This document shows, piece after piece, positions 17,339-25,489 of a DNA stretch of 40,384 bases. This stretch comes from an uncultured cyanobacterium. Lineage in GTDB: Bacteria; Cyanobacteriota; Cyanobacteriia; CACIAM-69d. The notes beneath the pieces were generated by a model. The model saw only the letters and a program-made list of their open reading frames with translations, was not told the origin of the DNA and did not search any database. Position 1 is the first letter of the stretch; each line of letters starts with the position of its first letter. The translations under genes were made by a program, and so were the position numbers. Where the stretch lies: positions 1 to 40,384 of the forward strand of contig CALGDE010000152.1 in the NCBI GenBank assembly GCA_937883785.1. Direction: 5' to 3'.

Positions 17339-18250
17339 GTGGGTTCCGAGAACGAACAGGTCGTTAAATTCTTCATTATGGAAGCCAAGGAGCACTTGGA
17401 ATCCATGGAATCGGCGCTGGACCATCTCGATGAGGTGGTTCACGAGTATGAGGAGTGCAATACGGTTTATCGCAACGCCCACACCATCAAAGGCGGCGCG
17501 GCGATGTTGGGCTACGAAAGCATTCGCCGAGTGTCGCTGATGCTGGAAAATTGCTTTAAGCACCTGCGCGAACATCCGGCAACGATGGACGATCGCTGCC
17601 AGAAAGAATTTACGATGGGCGTCAAGCTTTTGGCCACCTTGATCGCGAAGTTGGAAGGGGGCGGCTACGACGATGAAAGCCTCGGCAAGGCGGTGGATAA
17701 AGCTGAGCCTACGTTAACGGCGCTATACGACTATGTAAAAGACGGCACCAGCTCCAGCGCGGGCAAGGTGGCACTGCCGCCGAACTTCAGCGCCCAGGTA
17801 ATGGCGGTGCTGAAGAAGATGGTGGTGATTTTCAAGCAGCCGCCGTCGCCCAAGGGACGCAAGCAATTAGATTTTCTGTGCAAAAAGCTTATTGAGCTGG
17901 GGCAGGGGAATGCTGCCTGGACCAAGTTAATTGTGACCACTCAGGGGGCGATCGCCAATCCAAAGGTATCCCCAAGCGCTATGGCTCCCCTGGTGGTGCG
18001 GGAGCTAAAACAGGGCAGCGAATTGATGGCGGTGGGTAAAGGGGATTTGCTAAGCCCCAGCGAAGCCCTAACGAAACTGGCTGTTCCCGTTACTGCCGGT
18101 TCGGCTCCCGCACCGACCGCTCCGGCAGGGGGACAGTTGACGATGCCTCGCAACACCAAGGCGGTGGCCAAAACTTTGATTGGGGCATTTTCCAAGCCCC
18201 AGCTAATGGAAATTGCTAAGTATTTAGCGATGGCTGCGAAAAAGCCATAG
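17339..18250 (+). CDS. HPt-domain phosphotransfer protein
   Basis: A 303-residue soluble protein. Residues about 1-110 form a histidine phosphotransfer four-helix bundle with the phospho-acceptor His48 in RNAHTIKGGAAMLGY, as in CheA/PilL-type HPt modules. The remaining 190 residues are helical with an Ala/Pro/Gly-rich linker (around 240-265) and a final helix (AKTLIGAFSKPQLMEIAKYL). No kinase, receiver or P5 domain is present, so it must be an intermediate for a hybrid kinase encoded elsewhere. The GTG start is supported by AAGGGGA 9 nt upstream. It converges on the ABC-2 permease gene. The partner pathway is unknown; pili or motility would be a guess. Confidence 0.82.
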   Translation: MGSENEQVVKFFIMEAKEHLESMESALDHLDEVVHEYEECNTVYRNAHTIKGGAAMLGYESIRRVSLMLENCFKHLREHPATMDDRCQKEFTMGVKLLATLIAKLEGGGYDDESLGKAVDKAEPTLTALYDYVKDGTSSSAGKVALPPNFSAQVMAVLKKMVVIFKQPPSPKGRKQLDFLCKKLIELGQGNAAWTKLIVTTQGAIANPKVSPSAMAPLVVRELKQGSELMAVGKGDLLSPSEALTKLAVPVTAGSAPAPTAPAGGQLTMPRNTKAVAKTLIGAFSKPQLMEIAKYLAMAAKKP

Positions 18251-18284
18251 GGGGCATGATTGCTGTGGTTCTGATATTGCAGCC

Positions 18285-19118
18285 TTAGTCTTGGAGGGTG
18301 GAAAATTTGTAAGCTCCTACCAGCGACAGGGCGATCGCAAACCCCATTAATACCGGAATGCTGTACCAGGGAAACTCTCCGATGGGCAGATACGCTGCTG
18401 AGCGCAGCGCCATGCTGGTGTAGGTCAGCGGCAAAATGTAGACCACTGCTTTGAGAGCGACGGGTAGCGCGGCCGGATCGAAAAAGGTGCCGCCTAAAAA
18501 CGACATGGGCACGATTAGGAAGTTATTAAACAAGCCCACCATTTCCAAAGACTGCACCGTCAACCCCACAATGACTCCTAGTCCGGCGAAAACGGCACAA
18601 TTTAGGACCAGGATAATTAGGAAAAGAGGATTGATAAAGCTGAGGATTTTGCCGGTGAATAAAATTGCCACCACCATCACCGAGCTAGCGGTCAGAACGC
18701 CGCGCACAATTCCCGCCAGCATTTTGCCCAGGTGCATCGCCAACGGGTGGATAGGCACCAGCATCATTTCCTCAAAGGTTTTGGTAAATAGCCGTTCCCC
18801 ACAAATGGAAAATGTAGTGCCGCCAAAGCTAATGGCCATCGATGACAGGGCCACCATGCCGGGCAATATAAATTCTAAGTAGCTATCACCAGCAGTAGGG
18901 GTGGCAGTCGCGTCTAAGGAACTGCCCAAGCCAAGCCCAAAGGCGACGATATAAATAAGTGGCGACACTAGCCCTGATGCCAATACCTGGGCGATGCGAA
19001 CGCGCAAGTCAAGCCAGTCTCCCCAGAAAATGGTGAGGGTGTCGGTCCACAGGGTAGACCATCGGGAGGCCGCGCCTTTGACGCGCGGACGACTACCGTA
19101 GGAAAGGGGAGCACTCAT
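18285..19118 (-). CDS. ABC-2 type transporter permease
   Basis: A membrane protein of 277 residues with about six helices and the ABC-2 fold. An N-terminal amphipathic stretch precedes VRIAQVLASGLVSPLIYIVAFGLGLG. A FTKTFEEMMLVPIHPLAMHLGKML elbow-loop and a periplasmic PMSFLGGTFFD segment follow, typical of DrrB/NodJ-like exporters. ATG 19118 is preferred. The frame stays open to a TTG at 19187, but that extension looks non-coding. There is no ATPase gene beside it. A distant paralogue lies at 20937-21830, so the two might pair as a heterodimer with a nucleotide-binding subunit encoded elsewhere. The substrate is unknown. Confidence 0.82.
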   Translation of the reverse strand: MSAPLSYGSRPRVKGAASRWSTLWTDTLTIFWGDWLDLRVRIAQVLASGLVSPLIYIVAFGLGLGSSLDATATPTAGDSYLEFILPGMVALSSMAISFGGTTFSICGERLFTKTFEEMMLVPIHPLAMHLGKMLAGIVRGVLTASSVMVVAILFTGKILSFINPLFLIILVLNCAVFAGLGVIVGLTVQSLEMVGLFNNFLIVPMSFLGGTFFDPAALPVALKAVVYILPLTYTSMALRSAAYLPIGEFPWYSIPVLMGFAIALSLVGAYKFSTLQD

Positions 19119-19280
19119 GGTTTTTGATATTTGGGCGTTAACGCTTTTGTGAAGGGGAGAATGAAAGTTTAGGGGCAAACGGAGCAAGACTGCCGAAAAA
19201 TTATGCGAAAAACTCGGAAACTGTTTTATCGCCCGCTTAATGTTTTGTAACAGGATTTGGACAGTCGATCAAAGAACTGG

Positions 19281-19400
19281 TTAGAGACTGCCGTCATTTA
19301 AATCTCAAAGCCGGTAACCACAAGGATTTCAGCCCCTAATACGCTTTGTTTGGAAAGGGCGTGGACTTCCCACCGTTTAGGGGGCTGGCACTTATGGTCA
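19281..19400 (+). repeat. Dispersed inverted-repeat element, copy 2
   Basis: It shares with copy 4 (20660-20780) the blocks TCTCAAAGCCGGTAACCA, TTTGGAAAGGGCGT and CTGGCACTTAT in the same order and spacing. The terminal GTCAT end is degraded. Confidence 0.5.
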
Positions 19401-19639
19401 GTGCGATAAAAAACAGAACAATGTGAGTCATGTAATCAAAGCTGAATGCGTACCTTGACTCCGTTTAGCGATCGCTGGCTGTTCTATTAATTTAGGAGCC
19501 TAATTCAGGAGCCTAATTCAAGAGCCGACCATAATTAATGACAGACCCTAGAGGTACTTAAGTATAGGGGTAAAATTTTTCACCATAAAAGCATAAGCAA
19601 AGGACAAAGGCGCGTCGAAAGGCCAGCGAGGTTAGCAAG

Positions 19640-19765
19640 TAAGGCACATTAAAGCCCCAGAGCTGCTATCCGTTAGATTGCTGGCTCAAAAAATGCGAGG
19701 GCTTCAATGCCTAGATCTTTGCCGTAAGAGGGCATGCATTGCTCACTGCGCCAGTCTGGTGAAAC
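19640..19765 (+). repeat. Dispersed inverted-repeat element, copy 3 (degraded)
   Basis: GAGGGCTTCAATGCCTAGATC followed by GAGGGCATGCATTGCTCACTG aligns with the central part of the element at 23211-23331 read on the minus strand (TTTTAGCCCCTAG, AAAGGGCATGCACTTTCCACTG). The ends are not clear. Confidence 0.35.
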
Positions 19766-19910
19766 TTAGCCAAGAACGCGCCTCGATGAAGTCACAGCCG
19801 GAAAACGCGGTTGATTTTTCTTGAATTTCCTTTAAAGTCCATAGTTAAGTGTGCAGCCCTACACCGTCCCTCCGATTTTCTGCTAGTTTTTTGCCTTCCT
19901 CGCTTGCGTT

Positions 19911-20654
19911 ATGCCCGTTTCCCCTTCCCAAGATCGCGATCGCCTGAGGGACTGTCGTATTTCCCCCTGGCTGGCGCAGTTTTTATACTGGTTTGCCCAG
20001 CGGATATTTTTGCCGTTGTACTTCGGCCCCATTCGCGTATCGGGGCAAGAGAATCTGCCAAAAACTGGCCCTATGATTCTTGCTCCTACCCATCGTTCTC
20101 GCTGGGATGCAATCATGGTGTGCTTTGTGGCGGGGCGCAGTATTACCGGCGATGATGTGCACTTCATGGTGTCTGCCGATGAAACTCGAGGGTTCCAGGG
20201 ATGGTTTGTGCGGCGACTTGGGGGCTTTCCGGTGGATACCCGCCGCCCTGGCATTGCCAGTTTGCGCCATGGGATTGAGCTGTTGCAGCAGGGGCGAATC
20301 TTAACCATTTTTCCTGAGGGGGATATTTTCCGTGACGGAACGCTACACCCCTTGAAGCCTGGCTTGGCAAGAATGGCTGCTTACACGCTGGAGACAGGCG
20401 CATCTGATGAGCACTCTGATGAGCACATCGATGATATTGCCGTGGTGCCCATTAGCTTTGATTACGGCGCCGGTGGCCCTCGGTTTGGCAGCACGATCAC
20501 TATCGATATTGGTCAGCCTATTTCCAGTCGCACCTGCCAAGGAGGATCCACAAAAGCCACATCGCGGAAGATTATCAGTCAGCTTTATCAAGGCTTTGAA
20601 CAGCTTGGGGTGCGATCGCCCGCCGCTAATGAAATGCCCATGTCCGTCGCCTAA
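19911..20654 (+). CDS. 1-acyl-glycerol-3-phosphate acyltransferase-like protein (PlsC family)
   Basis: A 247-residue acyltransferase. The catalytic H(X4)D motif is HRSRWD (His61, Asp66), with the second motif FPEGDIFRDG near 134-143 and the third, VVPISF, near 180. These are the blocks that bind acyl donor and glycerol phosphate in PlsC enzymes, which make phosphatidic acid at the membrane. FPEGD replaces the more usual FPEGT. A hydrophobic stretch near 20-40 could anchor it. It lies between two ABC-2 permeases and has no strong Shine-Dalgarno sequence. Whether it is the main PlsC or a specialised paralogue cannot be decided here. Confidence 0.85.
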   Translation: MPVSPSQDRDRLRDCRISPWLAQFLYWFAQRIFLPLYFGPIRVSGQENLPKTGPMILAPTHRSRWDAIMVCFVAGRSITGDDVHFMVSADETRGFQGWFVRRLGGFPVDTRRPGIASLRHGIELLQQGRILTIFPEGDIFRDGTLHPLKPGLARMAAYTLETGASDEHSDEHIDDIAVVPISFDYGAGGPRFGSTITIDIGQPISSRTCQGGSTKATSRKIISQLYQGFEQLGVRSPAANEMPMSVA

Positions 20655-20659
20655 ATCAC

Positions 20660-20780
20660 CTAGGGGCTGTCACTGCTTAACTCTCAAAGCCCGTAACCAT
20701 CCCCTATATGCATTGTTTTGAAAGGACGTAAATCCCTCACTGTGTCAAGCTTCTGGCACTTATATTGATGACATACCTTA
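20660..20780 (+). repeat. Dispersed inverted-repeat element, copy 4
   Basis: The left end is CTAGGGGCTGTCAC and the right end TTGATGACATACCTTAG. These form terminal inverted repeats (GGnnTGTCA type) about 120 bp apart, with the internal blocks shared with copy 2. It lies between the acyltransferase stop and the second ABC-2 permease. Confidence 0.55.
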
Positions 20781-20936
20781 GATACCTTGTGCCATTCCTC
20801 GGTTGTAGCTAGCTGGCCACAGGCAACAGGCAAAAAAAGCTGAAAACCGATATTACAGATCCTCCAGCTTAAAGGGGGATGTTTTACGATAAAGGGGTCA
20901 GATATCGTATCTGGTGCCACTTTCGACGACTTGCTA

Positions 20937-21830
20937 ATGACCACTTCAAAAGCTTCAACGGATTTTGTTTTAGCCCCCACTGGCGACGAATGGGATAACT
21001 GGCGCGATCGCCCAGACACCCCCATCGCCGACTTTGCCCAGGAAACCCTGGCCATGACCAAGCGCCTTTTTATTCAGCTAAAACGTCGTCCCAGCACCTT
21101 GGTAGCGGGCGTCGTTCAGCCTCTGATGTGGCTTGTTCTATTTGGGGCCCTATTTCAAAACGTTCCTAAGGATCTTTTCGGCGAAAGCACCGCCTACGGG
21201 CAATTTCTAGGGGCAGGCATTATCGTATTTACCGCCTTCGGGGGAGCCCTAAACGCTGGGTTGCCGGTGATGTTTGACCGCGAGTTTGGCTTTCTAAACC
21301 GCTTTCTGGTGGCTCCCCTTAACTCCCGTTACTCCATCGTCCTGGCTTCGGCTTTATTTATTACCACTCTCACCTTGCTACAGACGGCAGTCATCATCGG
21401 CGCTGGTTTAGCCCTTGGCAGCGGTATTCCCACGGGACTTGGGCTAGCGGTGGTGGCGGCGGTTATTGTGCTGCTGGTGTTTGGCGTTACTGCCCTGAGC
21501 TTAGGGTTGGCTTTCGCTTTACCGGGACATATTGAGCTGCTGGCGGCAATTTTTGTGGTTAATCTACCCCTGCTATTTGCCAGCACTGCCCTGGTGCCCC
21601 TGAGTTTTATGCCCCCATGGCTACAGTGGGTCGCTGCCTTAAACCCTCTGAGCTATGCCATTGAGCCTATTCGTTACCTGTACCTTCATAGCGATTGGAC
21701 TTTGGGCAGCATTGTCTTATCTGCTCCCTTTGGCGACGTTACTTTTGGTGCAGCGCTGTTGGTTTTGGTGGCAATGGACGTGACTCTGCTGATCTTTACT
21801 CAGCCCTTGCTACGCCGTCGTATGGCTTAA
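20937..21830 (+). CDS. ABC-2 type transporter permease (DrrB-like)
   Basis: A 297-residue membrane protein. It has a 40-residue soluble N-terminus, then RLFIQLKRRPSTLVAGVVQPLMWLVLFGALF, the classic ABC-2 entry helix. The FDREFGFLNRFLVAPLNSRYSI coupling segment follows, then five more helices, and MPPWLQWVAALNPLSYAIEPIRY near 225-248, a hallmark of daunorubicin-resistance-type permeases. ATG 20937 is chosen over TTG 20931. No ATPase gene is adjacent. A terminator hairpin follows at 21896. The substrate may be a lipid, polysaccharide or drug and cannot be inferred. Confidence 0.85.
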   Translation: MTTSKASTDFVLAPTGDEWDNWRDRPDTPIADFAQETLAMTKRLFIQLKRRPSTLVAGVVQPLMWLVLFGALFQNVPKDLFGESTAYGQFLGAGIIVFTAFGGALNAGLPVMFDREFGFLNRFLVAPLNSRYSIVLASALFITTLTLLQTAVIIGAGLALGSGIPTGLGLAVVAAVIVLLVFGVTALSLGLAFALPGHIELLAAIFVVNLPLLFASTALVPLSFMPPWLQWVAALNPLSYAIEPIRYLYLHSDWTLGSIVLSAPFGDVTFGAALLVLVAMDVTLLIFTQPLLRRRMA

Positions 21831-21895
21831 AGCAGATTGAGTTGAGGCAAAACATGCAGGCGGTAGTGGCACGCCGCTGCTGAGCGAATGGTGAG

Positions 21896-21943
21896 AAAAA
21901 GCCCCCTATCGCAGCTCTAAAGCGCAATAAGGGGCTTGGTTTT
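21896..21943 (+). terminator. Rho-independent terminator after the ABC-2 permease
   Basis: AAGCCCC..TAT..GC and GC..ATA..GGGGCTT form an interrupted stem about 65 bp after the permease stop, followed by TTGGTTTT. Confidence 0.7.
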
Positions 21944-22045
21944 GAATCCAGTTTTGCGGCTGATTTGGCTTCTCTTCTTTCTGAGTGCCTGTTCCCAGGG
22001 CGTGCCGTCATTAAGTGTCAGAGGCCCTAAGCAGTGGGACAAGGC

Positions 22046-22291
22046 TTAGCGATCGCCCATGTACAGTCCTGGTGAATACGCCTCAATTACCCGCGCCGTC
22101 AAAGAACAAGTGACCATTAAGTAGTCACAGGCGGGACATTGAGTGCGGACAACACGCGACTCCTGCACATGTTGACGCTCAGCATGCTTTCCGCAGTTTG
22201 GGCAATGAATGGTTTCGGTGTAAGAACCTGTGACGCGTTCCTCAAGGGGAAGTTGAGTTAAAGCAATTTTTGAAAGTTTTTTAGTAGCCAT
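22046..22291 (-). CDS. Small zinc-ribbon protein, conserved hypothetical
   Basis: An 81-residue soluble protein with two CxxC knuckles (CPNC at about 31-34 and CPAC at about 53-56) separated by a basic, Arg/His-rich strand pair, consistent with a single zinc ribbon. The N-terminus MATKKLSKIAL is basic. The C-terminus ends VIEAYSPGLYMGDR, which carries no known motif. Proteins of this size in cyanobacteria are sometimes labelled as PriA-like, but there is no helicase domain here and that name should not be used. It is transcribed alone with 1.7 kb of empty DNA upstream. Binding to a nucleic acid or protein is only an inference from the fold. Confidence 0.75.
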   Translation of the reverse strand: MATKKLSKIALTQLPLEERVTGSYTETIHCPNCGKHAERQHVQESRVVRTQCPACDYLMVTCSLTARVIEAYSPGLYMGDR

Positions 22292-23986
22292 GGGATTGGT
22301 AGGAGAAATCTTTTGTAATTAAGTAGGCGGTTGAATAGGGCAAGCGGGTCAGGCGAGTCAATTCAGTACGATAAGCGGGATAAACAAAAGAATAGTTAAG
22401 TAAAACAGTCACACAAAAAGCTTTCGAAGAAGCTTATCTTTTTGGTTTTATTAAGCTTTTCTTTCCAGGGCTACGTTGAGAAAGCGACAACGCTCAAAAA
22501 TCAAACGAGCATTCAATGTGCAACTTTTGTCCGAATTATCTATGAATCGATATCGTCAACTCTGCAATCTGAAATTATTAAAAAATAATTAAATTTCTGA
22601 TAGATGAAGTGCCTTAGAAAGCATTTCATCTTCGAGTTGACTGTATTCGGAAACTGGATTCAAACCTGTAGTGGCAATAGAAAAAGTTGAAATACCGTTG
22701 CTGGCAATACTTTATAACTTGGCTTCTAAAGGCGCTCGGGCTGAATGCTTGCTTTTGGAATAGTGACCGTGAAATTCAAAGCTAGGGAAGAAGGGATGGG
22801 AAGTTCAGGTAAAGATATGCACGAGAAGTTTCTATTGGAATTCTAAATATTTTCTTTTAGATATTATGATTTGCTTTCAGATTCTTTGCCTGTAATCGCG
22901 ACTTTTCTTCATCTTCATGCAAAAAGGAATTTGAAAACTAGTGATCCCCGTACTGTTTCTACTATTTATATAGTCGTTGTAGGTGGGTTGTTATCCAGCC
23001 CTAGATATATTTGCCTGCGGGCGCATAGGATTTCTAAAGATACTTGAGTGAAAACCCTATCTATGAGTAACTGCCTAGTGATCGCCCAAGTACCCTCTCT
23101 AAAGTCCCACGCTTAAGGGCTTCTATAAAATCTGTCAGCCTAATGTTCACGCCTTGTTAGCTACCACGCCTAATATCCAAAGAGACGCCGGCTCAAGGTG
23201 TGACGGGGGTGTGTCATCAATTCACAGCTTTACGCAGTGGAAAGTGCATGCCCTTTCAAAATAAAAAAATCTAGGGGCTAAAACCTTTGCGGCTAATAGC
23301 TTTGAAGTTTACTAATGATGACAGACCCTAGAAAACGCAGATTAAGTGGGCAGAAACCTGAATTTTTCTGAAAAACTCAAAGGGGTTATTGGGCAGGCTC
23401 CTAAGTTATGCGCCACAAAGTTTGCCGCCTCTGAATTGATTTTTGGCTTGTCGAAGTTATGGCGGAAAAAGCAATTGACGTTGGGGGCATAGAATCTGAC
23501 TTATCCGCAGTAGTGAAAAAACAAACAAATCGATGCTTTTAACCTCTCTTCGCACTGCAGTCGCGCATCCCTTTCGCCTCAGCCTTGCTAAGTAATAACG
23601 AAATTTTGTGCGCTTACTTTCTACTTAGTTGGGTCAGTTATTGGAAACGATGTGGTTTTTCCTCTGGTGGAAACTGGACTTAGGCCTGCCGTCTATCAGT
23701 GCCCCAGAAAAACAGCGCCTCAGAAAAACAGTGTTAGCGCTGAATCTCTTTCCATCGCAAGACGAAAATTTTGGCAATACGGACTTCATCGTTTAACCAA
23801 GACTTCTGGAACGCCAATCATTGGGCACTTTTCGGGAGTTATGTGGATTTTCGGTTTTCAAAAAGCCATTTTCAAAAAGCTATTTTCACTGGCCCAAGGT
23901 AAGTTCGCAGACAGGTTTAGAAACAGGTGCGGTAACCTAAAGGTTAGCAATACCCGGCGATGATGTGGCGACCTTAGGAGATGGAA
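22292..23986. other. 1.7-kb gene-free, AT-richer region
   Basis: No frame with convincing codon use or a recognisable product was found on either strand. A 103-codon frame at 23652-23963 is judged spurious. Visible structure includes a pair of AAGCTT half-palindromes with flanking A and T runs near 22418-22445 (possible terminator), a dispersed-repeat copy at 23211-23331, and a doubled CAGAAAAACAG motif near 23704-23730. HIP1 sites are sparse compared with the rest of the window. It could host small RNAs or decayed genes. Confidence 0.45.
23211..23331 (-). repeat. Dispersed inverted-repeat element, copy 5 (best-preserved ends)
   Basis: Read on the minus strand it starts CTAGGGTCTGTCATCATT and ends AATTGATGACACACC. 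The terminal inverted repeat is GGTSTGTCATCA over 121 bp. The internal AGCCCCTAG and GAAAGGGCATGCACTT blocks are shared with other copies. There is no coding capacity, so it behaves like a MITE. Confidence 0.6.
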
Positions 23987-24553
23987 ATGGGCGGAAATTT
24001 TGTGCGGCTTGGACGGCGATTTTTTGGAACATTTTCAGGGCAGTTTTTAAGTGGAATTTTGGGGCGATCGCTCTGCACCTTTCTATTCCTAACCTTGGTT
24101 TGCGTTGGATTATTAGCTAATGTTCCATCGGCAGCAGCCCAAGGTCGCAAAGTGGACTACACCAACAGCACGATGGTGGGAGCGGACCTGTCGAACCAAG
24201 ATTTGCGAGAAGCGGTGTTTGCTGTGGCTGATTTGCGCCAGGCAAATTTATCTGGAGCAGATTTAACCGCGTCGATTCTTAGCCAAACGATATTTTTAGA
24301 TGCCGATCTCCACGATGCGGACCTGACTAGCGCTTTTGCCGATGCCACCTTTTTTGACCGGGCGGATTTACGCAACGTGAATTTTACCGATGCCATGATG
24401 ACTCGCGCTCGATTTTTTGAGGCGGATATTACCGGCGCGGACTTTTCCAATGCCCTGGTGGACCGCTACCAAGTTAAGCTGCTGTGCGAACGGGCAGATG
24501 GCGTTAACCCCACCACCGGCGTTGCCACCCGCGATAGCTTGGGCTGTCGATAA
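23987..24553 (+). CDS. Exported pentapeptide-repeat protein (lumen or periplasm)
   Basis: A protein of 188 residues from ATG 23987. That start is chosen because AGGAG ends 6 nt before it; the in-frame ATG 23981 directly abuts AGGAG. A signal peptide spans about residues 1-52: an Arg-containing n-region, the hydrophobic core [14 protein letters not shown] and a likely cleavage after SAAA. About 18 pentapeptide units of the A(D/N)LxX type follow ([18 protein letters not shown], then repeats to about 150), which would fold as a right-handed quadrilateral beta helix. The C-terminus has two Cys ([12 protein letters not shown]) that could form a disulfide. Similar short proteins occur in the thylakoid lumen. 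The molecular function is unknown. Confidence 0.85.
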   Translation: MGGNFVRLGRRFFGTFSGQFLSGILGRSLCTFLFLTLVCVGLLANVPSAAAQGRKVDYTNSTMVGADLSNQDLREAVFAVADLRQANLSGADLTASILSQTIFLDADLHDADLTSAFADATFFDRADLRNVNFTDAMMTRARFFEADITGADFSNALVDRYQVKLLCERADGVNPTTGVATRDSLGCR

Positions 24554-24581
24554 GTTTTCGTATTCAGTTTTCTGTCCAGTC

Positions 24582-25439
24582 TTAAGTCAGGCTTAGCTCG
24601 CGGGAATCAGCGGCGTCAGCTTCAGTGGACTGCTGGTCACCATAGGCACCAATTAGAAAGTCGGCGAAGGCGGTGCTTTGTCCAAAGGGCTTGGCTTGGG
24701 TGATATGTAGCTCTGGGTATTTTGCCTTTAACGGCCCCATCGCCCCATCGAGCTGTTGGGCAATGCGGTCGGTGATGCCGCCTTCGAAGAGGAAGTAAGG
24801 CAGCAAAGTGAGTTGATTCTGTCCCTGGGCGGTGATCGCTTCGATGGTTTCCGGCAATTTAGGATCAATGGACCAAAACGCCAGCCGTGCCCCCAGCGAT
24901 CGCGCTAGCCCTTCCATTTTTTGGTTGCCGCCGGTGCGTCGGGTGCCGTGGGCAACCACCACAGGCACGTGGGACGCCTGAAAATTTTCCTGCCAATAGC
25001 GTTTCATCCAGGCTGACCACGCCGGATGTTTGCCGAGGACGGGAGCGGTTTCGATGGGTAGCGGTGATGCTGGGGTGACGGCGTCGGAGATTTTCCCTAG
25101 GGTGGCTAGTTTTTCCTTGGCTTCGGCGATCGCCTCAGGAATATCTTCCATGGCATGAACCCCCGCTGACAGAAACAAGGGCACCACCACTACCCCGTCG
25201 CAGCCTGATTCCTGAGCTTCGTTATGAATAACGATTAGCTGGCTGGCTAAAGAAGTATCGCCACATTCCAGTTCGGCGCCGCGCACCATCGGACGGGCTG
25301 CCTGGGGGCGATCGCCCGGTGCCTTCTCCAATCCCTCCGCCATAGAAACCGTTAGCGCCTGCAATGCCGCGCCGGGGCGAGGATCGGGACTACCGTGGGT
25401 AACTAACACATAGGCAGGTCGAGAAAAGGAAGCAACCAT
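24582..25439 (-). CDS. Sirohydrochlorin chelatase (CbiX/SirB-like)
   Basis: A 285-residue protein of the class II chelatase family, with two related halves. The N-terminal half opens YVLVTHGSPDPRPG (metal-site His15) and has VVVVPLFLSAGVHAMEDIP near 95. The C-terminal half has VVVAHGTRRTGG near 160 and LLPYFLFEGGITDRI near 222. The FLSxGxH-type motif with a second His is the hallmark of CbiX and SirB, which insert Co2+ or Fe2+ into sirohydrochlorin for cobalamin or siroheme. Sequence alone does not tell cobalt from iron. It is downstream of gatA on the same strand, 50 bp away, with unrelated function. Confidence 0.85.
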   Translation of the reverse strand: MVASFSRPAYVLVTHGSPDPRPGAALQALTVSMAEGLEKAPGDRPQAARPMVRGAELECGDTSLASQLIVIHNEAQESGCDGVVVVPLFLSAGVHAMEDIPEAIAEAKEKLATLGKISDAVTPASPLPIETAPVLGKHPAWSAWMKRYWQENFQASHVPVVVAHGTRRTGGNQKMEGLARSLGARLAFWSIDPKLPETIEAITAQGQNQLTLLPYFLFEGGITDRIAQQLDGAMGPLKAKYPELHITQAKPFGQSTAFADFLIGAYGDQQSTEADAADSRELSLT

Positions 25440-25489
25440 GGGGGCGATTAGGGCTGATTAAGCTAAGAAATTTTAAGCAGCCTATCAAA

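Larger units (their letters stand above)
19119..19910. other. 790-bp intergenic region with two repeat copies
   Basis: It contains dispersed-repeat copies at 19281-19400 and about 19640-19765. An isolated terminal sequence (AATTAATGACAGACCCTAG) lies at 19533-19551, with two adjacent AGGAGCCTAATTC repeats near 19494-19520. No coding region is seen. Promoters for the divergent ABC-2 permease and acyltransferase genes must lie at its two ends. Confidence 0.4.

Noticed and set aside
19811-20155. 114-codon plus-strand frame overlapping the acyltransferase start
   Set aside because: It runs in another frame through the PlsC coding sequence and has no motif.
22046-22291. PriA helicase label for the small zinc-ribbon protein
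   Set aside because: 81 residues with only CxxC knuckles; no helicase motifs.
23652-23963. 103-codon plus-strand frame starting MVFPLVETGL
   Set aside because: Mixed composition, no recognisable motif, no Shine-Dalgarno sequence, and it lies in the gene-free region with an internal CAGAAAAACAG repeat.
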